Shown here one piece after another: positions 55,301 to 64,000 of a DNA stretch of 64,000 nt (within the stretch, counting starts at the first letter, position 1; the number at the start of each line of letters is the position of its first letter). The notes below the pieces were generated by a model. The model did not search any database. It was not told the origin of the DNA and worked only from the letters and a program-made list of their open reading frames with translations. The stretch covers positions 7,316,641-7,380,640 of the forward strand of contig NC_043742.1 of assembly GCF_004337985.1 (NCBI RefSeq). The letters are read 5' to 3'. The stretch comes from Pyricularia pennisetigena (lineage: Eukaryota > Ascomycota > Sordariomycetes > Magnaporthales > Pyriculariaceae). The position numbers were made by a program, and so were the translations under genes.

Positions 55301-57481
55301 GGCGAAGAGGAGTCTTTTGGTGCAGACGGTAGCTGGCGCAACAGTTTCAAAGAGACGAGGCGAAGATCGTGGCTGCTTGTCGATAGGTTTTGGACTAGTG
55401 ACTTTGTGTAGGGGTCTTCCTCCGTTTGAGGACTTTCGCTACCACTAGAACTTCCATCTTCAAGACCTTTTCTGGCAAGTGCCTCCTCGTATGCCAAAAT
55501 ACTCTCCAAAAACTTGGTCAAGCGGGAGAATCTGGGGGCAGCTGCTCGCAGAAGTGGCTTGAGACTTGGGTCAACATCTCGCGCCATGCGGAGGTATGCT
55601 CTGAAGCCAGAGGTGACGATAAAGTGGGCTTCATCTGTAGGTACTGAGGTGGATGGCCTAAGCGCAAGCTTGAGCTTCCTGAGTAGCAATTCTGCTATCC
55701 TCGCGCTCGTGGAAGCGTGTACGCTTGTCGATTCGAGGACCCTCAGTAAAGCAGAGTACTTGGGCAGGCACTTGTCCCTCCACGTTTTGGGATCTTTGTC
55801 GTAGGCTCCTCTTTCAGGAAAAGGCGTTATTTCTAGCCGCTCAAACTTGCTGACAATCTGACCTTGCCATGACTCTGGCAGATGGAGGCTTTCACTTCCG
55901 CCACCGGGCTGGAGAGCACCAGACTCGACCATCTTGGGAATCAGGACACAGAGCATCTCTTCGTTGTTGTCAATTGACCAATGCTTATTGATGAATCTAA
56001 GTGATATATATGGTCAGCCGACATTTGAAAACTGAAGTGAGGCTGGAAATTGCTGTCGAAGAGGGTTTAACTCACTTTTGGAAGTAATCCTGAAATATAC
56101 TCCTGAATCTCTCTGGATTGAGACTCGAAAAATAGCTGCAGAAAGGAATGAAAGATCTCATGAATGGCTCCCGTGTCATGATTGCCGTCATAGTCTGCAG
56201 TGATGATATAAGAGCATCCATAGGTGATTGGTTCCACACGATTGCAATGTTGACAACGATATGCTCCCATATCAGGGGCAAAGCCCCTTGGGGAAGTTTG
56301 TTTGGTGTCTTGGAGAGAGCCTGCATTGCACTGGAAAGCCCCTGGATCAAGCCTGCCCAGTTTGTGAGCCTGGTGCCTCGACGAACGCCGGCCATGGTTC
56401 CGAAGAGGCGGATACGTAGTGACAGCGACCATGGGTAGTCCTGGACATCCCGAGTAGCCACAGCCGCTTGAGTAGTTGCAATGACAGCGTTCTCCAACGG
56501 GGTAAATGTCTCAGGGGTCGAGTAATGTATGGCGCTTATGAGAACTCCACAACAAACGTCTGACCATATGGTGTTATGTTCGGCAAAGAAAGCGTCCTCA
56601 GATGGTGGCCTGAACTCTTCATCCGGCACACACTCCACAAGACGTGTGTATATCTCAGGGGCGTTGGAATAAAGTGTGTTCCCTGAACTCTTCAGAGCCT
56701 CGGCAAACATGGTCATTATGCCATGAAAGTATAGCTCAAAGTGCTTCTCGCCAGCCTGGGATAGCAGATCATCCCTAGCGCACTCAATCAATGACTTCAG
56801 AGATGTGTCGCGGTGGGAAGGGGCTGCGGCTTTCTTCACCAGAAAGCTCAACGCCTCAGCGGCAAACCGGGCGATGTACTGTGGTTGCCTCGTTCTTCCC
56901 AAAAGAGGTGCCATGGCTCGATAAGTTGGTCTCAGGTCCGGAACAAGTAGCCTAGCAAGATACTTGAACAGAAACGCCAAAGCTGCAAAAGTCCATTCGA
57001 CGACCTCGGCATCTTGTGGGCGGTTTGCAAGGCCGATAATCAGCTCTAGCGCTTTGGGATAATGTTTCTCGAATCGAACGCCCAGATCGTGTGCAAAGGC
57101 GGCAAGAAGATCCAGCAGCGGTTCCAGAGCCTCCTTCTCGTGCAGGCTTATGTATTGTACCAAAAGCCCCATAATCTTCTCCTCGAAATGGAGGATTTGG
57201 GGGAGGCTGTCGCATAACGGCAGCAGCTCCCGCTTAAAGGAGATGAACGGCTTGGACAGGTTCAGATCCGTCCATTTTTCGAGACCATTTCGGAGGTAGG
57301 ATGTGGTAGCGGATAGGTCTTCGGATTCGAGATCGTGTCTTCGGACCTTACGGAGAGGATCTAGCGAGTGTAGCTTGGAGATCTTGGTGGTGAAAGACTC
57401 CCATCGGTGCTGTTTTTGATGTGCCGTCTCTTTGGTGCCTCGGCGGGCCTTGACGATGCGCCCCGACTTTGAGACGGGCAT
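49348..57481 (-). CDS. UTP20: UTP20, U3 snoRNP / small-subunit processome component
   Basis: Two exons (57481-56076 and 55996-49348) give 2684 residues, between the yeast and human lengths I recall (about 2,500 and 2,800). The intron 55997-56075 (GTGAGT, GCTGAC, CTTAG) joins DYFQ to KFINKHWSIDNNEEMLCVLIPKMV in phase. Nearly all of the protein is helical repeat of HEAT type; the start MPVSKSGRIVKARRGTKETAHQKQHRWESF with the following FTTKISKLHSLDPLRKVRRHD is the DRIM/Utp20 N-terminus. The acidic stretch DAGEDEEDHQSSDEEDEE is mid-protein. The basic C-terminus (KRKIEAVTNRDKYHAEKRKKFEKK) fits nucleolar targeting. It is needed for 18S rRNA maturation. The ATG at 57481 is the first in frame; the frame runs 19 codons upstream without one. 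Confidence 0.95.
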
Positions 57482-59039
57482 CTTGAGGGACTGACGTATG
57501 GTCCTCTTGTTTTCAGCACAAGGAGGCTGTCCGCTCAAGACAGGCGCATGTCCAATAGGTTACAAGGTAATTAGGAGAGGTAGTTTAACATGTCGGTGAT
57601 CGATTGCGGCACTTGACCTGGTGCCGCTTGGAAATTTTTGGTCCCAGCAGCGAAAAATCTTTATCGATAAACGCGCGTCGAGACTTATTGCGGGGTGCAT
57701 CGCTGTGGCCCACCTGATTGGAGCGCTGGAGTTTGTTGATACAAGCAAGCTACCCTGGTCTTCAATTCCAGCCGTCCCTCTTGCCAAATCCAATTATGTC
57801 CCACAATAAACTACAGCTGTCATATAGCTCCCAGTGTCTATCGGCTGGCGGCTCGTCACCTCGTTTATGGCCGTCAGGTTGCAAGTGGGCCTCAATAGTC
57901 TCAAGACAAAGGCATCATTCGTAGATGTTTGAGCATGCCGTCGATTCACGTGTCACCGCCTTCCGCCGTATGCCGGTGGCATCACTTTGGACACCCATGA
58001 ACAGCCGCATGTTCATCGTCATCAGATCCGCAAATTGGAAAAGGTACACCATGAGTGGGATGCCTACCAGCATATATAAGCGGTATTACTAGAGAGATCG
58101 GTCTATCACATACAGCCATCAAGACAATTGGAGAAGATGCTACTCTGGAGCCGCTGATCTTGATCCCACCTAACCTATTCTGGGAAAAAATGGGCTATGT
58201 TGATAGGGCTTTCTGGGGGTCGTTCGGACTGAGTTGAAGCAACTGGATTGATTTGCTTATAGGAGCTTGATTGGATTTCAAAAGTTAAAAAAAGCTTTGA
58301 TCAGTAGTATGCGGCCCTTTTATACCTATCTACTGTTGGTGGCGGTCAGTCAAGCGCCTCGAGTCAACTGTTTTGAAAATTGCATTCATTGTCTGGAGAA
58401 GTCGGACGAGCGAGCTTGATTATTTATGGACGCATGGTTTAGGACTGAAAATGACCAACCGCGTTTTGGTGCTCCCGGATGGCTTAAGTTCGCTCCTTAT
58501 TCTGTTGCTTGACTGGATTAGGTTACAACTTACAAGGTAAGCAAGCAAGCATACATGGTGTGGAAGGCCTTATGTAAAGGCCAACCTACTTCAGAACTCC
58601 CTGGGTAGATACAAGGATTGCATGTGCAACTGAGTCGAATTTCTAATCCAACAACGAATTCTGTCAGATTACCTGGCTTGTCAAATGCACCTATCTCGCC
58701 CAACAAGCAATTGATTTTGAACGTAAATACCAGAACTGTCTCAAGTCTCAAGCTATCCCCACCTTTTATTTGAAGCTAGGATCCACCCGTTGAACAACGT
58801 TCAACGACGACCCGAAAATCTAACAATTTCGCGACGCGATCCTTGAAGCTATTCTCAACGTCACCATCTGCAGCTACAACAATCGCCGCGTCCCCGCTCC
58901 TCGGAACGGTATAGCTACATTGATTTGGCTCTGAGCGGCAGTGGGGGGTTTTTTTTTTTTTTTTTAAGATAGCGACGTTGATGGGCACCGTACTCTTTGT
59001 CCAATTTTCCGTAAACCCGGTGGGGTGTTCGCCAGAGAG
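57482..59039. other. Divergent promoter region of UTP20 and the CWF19-like gene
   Basis: About 1.56 kb; short random frames only; a T19 run near 58949-58967 shortly before the CWF19-like start. No gene recognised. Confidence 0.6.
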
Positions 59040-60739
59040 ATGGCCACCAAAATGTCAGTACTTCCTACTGTCTAAGCTGACTCCAATAGTTGGAATCCCT
59101 TCTGACACAGCGCAATTCCAGATTCGTCTTTGGCAGTGTCAACGGACAACTGCAGTCTGCCTTTTCTAAACTAGCGACTCTCCAAGCAAAGAACAATTTC
59201 GCCTTTGCCATCGTCGCGGGCAACCTATTTACCGAAGCAGACGACGATGCTGTCGCTGCACTGCTTAATGGCGAAATTAAAGTCCCATTACCAACCTACT
59301 TCACCGTCGGCTCAACACCGCTGCCACCCCGAATCGTCGAGAAGATAGTGGCCGAGGAGGAAATATGCGAGAACCTCCACTATCTCAACAAACGAAGCGT
59401 GACCAAGACTTCTGAGGGCGTGCGGATCGCAACTTTGGGCGGCCTGCTCGACACCAACATCCTCGGGCAATCCAAGGAACACCACCTCCCATTTCATACC
59501 GCTGAGGACGCCAAGGCGCTGCGCGGCGCCAACTCGGCTGATATCCTCCTCACTGCAACATGGCCTGCGGCAGTCTGGAACGGCTCCCGCGTCAACCTTG
59601 CAGTTGACCCCACGACGATTCCTAGCAGCGAGACTGTGGCTGAGCTGTGCGCTGCTCTCAAACCGAAATATCACTTTGCAATGAATTCCTCTGATGTCTT
59701 TTACGAGCGCGAAGCCTTCTTCCATCCACCAAAGAGTGAGGGTGAGACCAGCTTTGACATCACACGGTTTCTGTCTCTCGCTAGCTTCGGCAACCCGAGC
59801 AAGGCGAAGGCGATGTACGCATTCAGCCTGCAGACCGAGACAGTATCGACACTGCCCACTGGTACTACCGTGTCGCCATTCTACAAAAGCGGGTCCAAAA
59901 AGCGAACTGCAGATGAGGCCGAGGGCTACTCACGCTTTGCTAGGGATGATGATGGAGACCGTCGAAACAATAAGAGGCGAAGAAACGACAGGAACAGGTC
60001 TCCCCCGCCTGGACCAGACCGTTGCTTCTTTTGCCTGTCGAATCCTAACCTACCGACCCATATGGTCTGCACAATCGGCGAGGATGCGTATGTTGCTACT
60101 GCCAAAGGACCGCTCCCATCCGCACAGACTTTCCAGGAACAGGGTCTCAGCTTTCCGGCTCACATGATCATTGTACCACTCACTCACGCCCCGACATTGA
60201 CCACGAAGCATATGGGAGCCGAGGCCGACGCCACCTTCAAGGAATGCACACGCTTCCGCGAATCGCTGCAAGCCATGGTATCCTCTTTGAGCAAGCATAA
60301 GCTGGGGACCGTATCGTGGGAGATTAGCAGGGAGCGCGGCATTCACCCTCACTGGCAAGTCATGCCGATCTCAACCGACATGATAAAGAGGGGCCTTGTT
60401 GAGGCGGCTTTCCAAGTCGAGGCAGAGAACACAAAGTTGCCAAAGCTTGAGGAACGCGATTTTGGACTTGGCGATGAAGTCGAGGGTGATTATTTCCGCG
60501 TGTGGATATATGCCGAGGACGACGACGAAAATGGAGGCAGCATAATCAGCAAGTGTCTACTTATGCGCTTCGACCAGACAGTGCGATTTGACCTTCAATT
60601 TGGCCGCAAGGTCATGGCAAAACTTTTAGGCTTGGATAAGCGCTTTCAGTGGCGTGACTGTGTTCAGACCGAACAGGAGGAGAAACAGGAGGCGGATGCT
60701 ATCCGCGAAGCGTTCAAGCCCTGGGATTTTACGGCATAA
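59040..60739 (+). CDS. CWF19-like protein (CwfJ domains; Drn1/CWF19L1 type)
   Basis: Two exons (59040-59053, 59122-60739) give 543 residues. The 14-nt first exon encodes MATK plus two bases; splicing (donor GTCAGT, GCTGAC branch, CCAG acceptor) makes MATKIFVFGSVNGQL, the conserved start of the N-terminal metallophosphoesterase-like domain. The continuous frame upstream of the acceptor lacks this fit. AFAIVAGNLF follows, then a disordered Arg/Asp-rich linker (about 260-300), CwfJ domain 1 with CFFCLSNP and the HIT-like HPHWQVMPIS, and CwfJ domain 2 ending in WRDCVQTEQEEKQEADAIREAFKPWDFTA. Relatives assist lariat debranching and late spliceosome steps. Intact. Confidence 0.92.
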
Positions 60740-61437
60740 CAGCATAATTTGACAGTTGACAAAAAGCGGCACGAGGGAGTGGCATAGGCGTATTATTGCA
60801 TGGAGTCTCGGCGTATTTGGACTTGAAAGAAATCTACTTGCATTCTCTCGATTGGGTACCTACCTCAGGTAGCTTCGCGATGCTCTCCGGACATTAGATC
60901 GGCAAATTTCAGATAATACCATGGGTTGATGGGCTGGGACTTTTACAGGGTCAATGCTTCTGCCTAACAAGAATTGACAAAAACCTAACCCAGCCTCAAT
61001 AGCAAGGGATATTGGTTCCCTGCCTCTTGTACATAGGCTCCCAACCCACTGACAACTCACAAAGCCACAATTAACAATAAGCAAATCGATCTCACACTTG
61101 GCAGGCCCACTGACGAGGTCCAAAATAGAGCCGAATGGAAGGGGATGATGCACTTGGCCCTGCCTGATCGGCACTACATGGTCTGTGCACCCCCTCAATT
61201 GGGACAAACTGTAGGAAATGCTTGCAAGGGTCCTTTAGCGTTCAACGAAACCATTCCTGCCATCAGAAACCGGGTTTCTTAGCGTGGTTCCTCTGCAGTG
61301 GATATGTCACCTTTGACGGTGGGCGTAGAATCTGGTCTTCTGTCCTCGTATCTTTAAAGCCACCTCAATCCACGTTTGTTTTTCAATATTTCCATCGATG
61401 CTTGCAGATACTGGAACAGTTCTGCAAACGAACAAAA
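60740..61437. other. Intergenic region, tandem genes
   Basis: About 700 bp between CWF19-like and DPAP genes on the same strand: 3' UTR of the first, promoter of the second. No other feature recognised. Confidence 0.6.
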
Positions 61438-64000
61438 ATGCCGGCCGATAGGAAGTCTGGCGACGGCAGGAACTCGCTCGACTCCGTCTCGTCCATCTCG
61501 ACAACTAGTATTGTATTCGATCATCTCAACGACCTAGAGACCCACAAGAAGCAACGACGACCGCCACTAATGGCAGAACCCATCCGCCGCGACGATCGCC
61601 TGTCAGACTTTGACGAGGACGACCCCCTCAAGGAGGAGATAGATAGGGAGGGAGACCTAGAAACCGGTCCGTTCCTCGCCAGCCGCGATGTGTACACAGT
61701 GGGCGGGAAACAGATGGACCGCAAGTTCCGGCGCATCATGATCGTGGTGGCCGGCTTGCTGGTCGCGGCGTGGGTGGGTGGTCTGTTTGTATACATCGCA
61801 TCCAAGTCGTACAAGCACGCATCCACGGTCGAACACGATCCGGAAAAGACAAAAGCCGCGTCCCTAACGAGCGGGAAGAAGATAACGATGGATCAAATCA
61901 GGTCCGGGACATGGTATGCCAACTCGCACGACATCAGCTGGATTGAGGGTCCCAAAGGCGAGGACGGCTTGATGATTGAGATTGACGCCGAGGGGAAGGA
62001 TTATATCGTTGTCGAGGACGTGCGTGCCGAGAACCCAGATTCCTCGACTGAAGCGAAAGTCGACGTGACGGCAAGCCGGCGGACTCTGATGAAGACGGGG
62101 AGCTTTCGATACCAGGGCCACCTGCACATGCCATCCGGCGGGCAGCCGAGTCGTGACCAGCAAAAGGTTCTGCTACGCACAGAACAGAAGAACAATTGGC
62201 GGCACTCGCACACAGCGTATTACTGGATCTGGGATGTTGCGACTCAAACTGCCGAGCCTCTCATACCGGGAAGCCCCGATGTCAGGGTACAGAATGCGCA
62301 ATGGAGTCCTACAAGTGACGCAATAGTCTTTACAAGAGAAAACAACCTTTACCTACGCAACGTCGGCTCCAAAAAGGTTACACAAATCACCAAGGATGGC
62401 GGGGCCGACCTTTTCTACGGCGTTCCGGACTGGGTCTACGAGGAGGAGGTCATCGCAGGTGCCAGCACAACGTGGTGGTCAGAAGATGGAAAATATGTCG
62501 CATTCCTTCGTACCAACGAGACCGGAGTGCCCGCATTCCCAGTGCAGTACTTCATGTCTAGGCCTAGTGGAGAGAAGCCCAAGGCCGGGGAGGAGACGTA
62601 CCCAGAAGTGCGCGACATCAAGTACCCACGCCCGGGCTCTCACAATCCCGTGGTTGATGTCCAGTTTTATGATATCGCCCGCGGCGATGTCTTTTCTGTC
62701 GACATCACTGGTGGTTTTGCCGACGACGATCGGCTTATCACGACGGTTCTTTGGGCTGGGAGCCAAGTCATTGTCAAGGAGACAAATCGTGTCAGCGACA
62801 TCATGCGCGTGGTGCTAATTGACGTGGACAAGCGGACGGGAAAGACAGCACGCACTGTCGATGTTGGGAATATCGATGGCGGCTGGTTCGAGATCTCACA
62901 GAAGACCAAATATATTCCTGCTGACCCCAAGAGAGGCCGCGATAAGGATGGGTACATCGACACGGTCATTCACAACGACGGCGACCATCTCGCATACTTT
63001 TCGCCTCCCGACAACCCGGAACCTGTCATGTTGACATCGGGTCCGGGTTGGGAGGTAGTTGACGCGCCTTCAGCAGTCGACCTCGAAAACAATCTCGTCT
63101 ACTTCATTGCGACCAAAGAAGGCAGCACACAACGCCACATCTACAGCGTGCAGTTCGACGGTAAAAACATGAAGCCATTTACGGACACCGAGGCCAAGGG
63201 ATACTACGACGTCAGCTTTTCCTCGGGGGCTGGCTATGCCCTGCTCAGTTACAAGGGCCCCAAGATTCCCTGGCAAAAGGTCGTCAGCACACCAGCCAAC
63301 AAGCAAAGATATGAGGCTGTCATCGAGGAAAACGAGGAATTGGCGGAAAATGCGCGCAAGTACGACCTGCCGTTACTGAATTACGGTACTTTGGATGTTG
63401 AAGGTGTGCAAATCAACTACGTGGAAAGAAGGCCACCGCAGTTCAGTGAGAAGAAAAAGTACCCAGTGCTGTTCCAGCAGTACAGCGGACCAGGATCACA
63501 GTCAGTAAGCCAGAAATTCACCGTAGATTTTCAGAGCTACGTTGCCGCATCGCTGGGATACATCGTTGTAACCGTCGACGGGCGTGGCACTGGCTTCATC
63601 GGACGCAAGAACCGCGTTCTCGTCCGCGGCAGGCTTGGTGAGATCGAAGCGCAGGATCAGATCGCCGCAGCCAAACACTGGGCCAGCCTCGGATACGTCG
63701 ACTCTTCGCGTATTGCCATCTGGGGCTGGTCTTATGGTGGCTTCCAGACGCTCAAGACGCTCGAGGCGGATGCTGGCAAGACGTTCAGCTACGGCATGGC
63801 GGTGGCGCCCGTTACCGACTGGCGCTTCTACGACTCGATCTACACGGAGCGATACATGCTCACGCCGCAGCAGAACGCGGATGGCTACGCCAAGAGCGCT
63901 GTCCACAACGTCAGCGCGCTGGCCTCTAACAAGCGATTCCTTCTGATGCATGGCGCCTCAGACGACAATGTGCATTTTCAGAACTCGTTGACTCTGCTGG
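61438..64000 (+). CDS. dapB: Dipeptidyl aminopeptidase, type II membrane protein (DapB/STE13 type), C-terminus cut
   Basis: One open exon from the ATG at 61438 to the window edge, 854 codons without a stop. A Ser/Asp-rich cytosolic tail (about 1-98) is followed by a signal anchor at about 100-122 ([22 protein letters not shown]), then the DPP IV-like beta-propeller ([41 protein letters not shown], whose Glu pair binds the substrate N-terminus), then the alpha/beta-hydrolase domain with GWSYGG (Ser765) and the Asp of GASDDNVHF (Asp842). The catalytic His lies beyond the window. The family removes X-Ala/X-Pro dipeptides; DapB is the vacuolar form, STE13 the Golgi form that trims alpha-factor. 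The call to dapB rather than ste13 is a judgement. Confidence 0.93.
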   Translation, partial: MPADRKSGDGRNSLDSVSSISTTSIVFDHLNDLETHKKQRRPPLMAEPIRRDDRLSDFDEDDPLKEEIDREGDLETGPFLASRDVYTVGGKQMDRKFRRIMIVVAGLLVAAWVGGLFVYIASKSYKHASTVEHDPEKTKAASLTSGKKITMDQIRSGTWYANSHDISWIEGPKGEDGLMIEIDAEGKDYIVVEDVRAENPDSSTEAKVDVTASRRTLMKTGSFRYQGHLHMPSGGQPSRDQQKVLLRTEQKNNWRHSHTAYYWIWDVATQTAEPLIPGSPDVRVQNAQWSPTSDAIVFTRENNLYLRNVGSKKVTQITKDGGADLFYGVPDWVYEEEVIAGASTTWWSEDGKYVAFLRTNETGVPAFPVQYFMSRPSGEKPKAGEETYPEVRDIKYPRPGSHNPVVDVQFYDIARGDVFSVDITGGFADDDRLITTVLWAGSQVIVKETNRVSDIMRVVLIDVDKRTGKTARTVDVGNIDGGWFEISQKTKYIPADPKRGRDKDGYIDTVIHNDGDHLAYFSPPDNPEPVMLTSGPGWEVVDAPSAVDLENNLVYFIATKEGSTQRHIYSVQFDGKNMKPFTDTEAKGYYDVSFSSGAGYALLSYKGPKIPWQKVVSTPANKQRYEAVIEENEELAENARKYDLPLLNYGTLDVEGVQINYVERRPPQFSEKKKYPVLFQQYSGPGSQSVSQKFTVDFQSYVAASLGYIVVTVDGRGTGFIGRKNRVLVRGRLGEIEAQDQIAAAKHWASLGYVDSSRIAIWGWSYGGFQTLKTLEADAGKTFSYGMAVAPVTDWRFYDSIYTERYMLTPQQNADGYAKSAVHNVSALASNKRFLLMHGASDDNVHFQNSLTLL

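Overview
The window is nuclear DNA from a filamentous ascomycete. Genes carry short introns of 43 to 182 nt (GT...AG, with CTAAC/CTGAC-type branch points), intergenic DNA is full of poly-A/T tracts, and the protein families are typical of Pezizomycotina. The four identical mature peptides QWCPRRGQPCW in the alpha-type pheromone precursor are, from memory, of the type described for Magnaporthe/Pyricularia, so a Sordariomycete, probably of the Magnaporthales, is my best guess. No tRNA, rRNA, CRISPR array or intact transposon was recognised.

Layout. 0-1.9 kb: 5' part of a PXB/DUF3818 PX-type protein (minus). 4.9-8.3 kb: a PRA1-family Rab acceptor, a disordered unknown protein, and a convergent unknown protein with one membrane segment. 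9.2-13.9 kb: an accessory patch with a badly broken remnant of an NRPS-like enzyme (carrier plus thioesterase, minus strand) and an intact five-exon O-methyltransferase (plus), followed by about 1.4 kb with possible decayed coding sequence. 15.3-19.9 kb: proteasome subunit alpha-7 (PRE10) convergent with POL5. 22.2-23.8 kb: a GT71 mannosyltransferase. 24.8-25.4 kb: the TIM15/ZIM17 zinc-finger chaperone. 26.3-29.0 kb: cullin-3. 30.1-31.8 kb: a Cys/His-start disordered protein. 32.8-33.4 kb: a doubtful small gene. 34.0-34.9 kb: the alpha-pheromone precursor. 37.4-39.3 kb: a CDC25 phosphatase. 39.3-47.5 kb: about 8 kb with no gene I can support. 47.5-48.5 kb: a mitochondrial DUF1640/MCUR1-like protein. 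49.3-57.5 kb: the giant UTP20 gene. 59.0-60.7 kb: a CWF19-like splicing factor. 61.4 kb to the end: a DPAP (dapB/STE13 type), cut by the window edge.

Most genes are conserved housekeeping functions: ribosome biogenesis (POL5, UTP20), protein turnover (PRE10, CUL3), cell cycle (CDC25), splicing (CWF19-like), Golgi and trafficking (GT71, PRA1) and mitochondria (TIM15, MCUR1-like). The unusual material is the pheromone precursor, which has two extra C-x6-C segments besides the four mature peptides; the dying secondary-metabolite patch; and several genes of unknown function. Exon boundaries were set by hand from splice signals plus reading-frame continuity. Where a long open frame begins upstream of the first plausible ATG, I chose the ATG.
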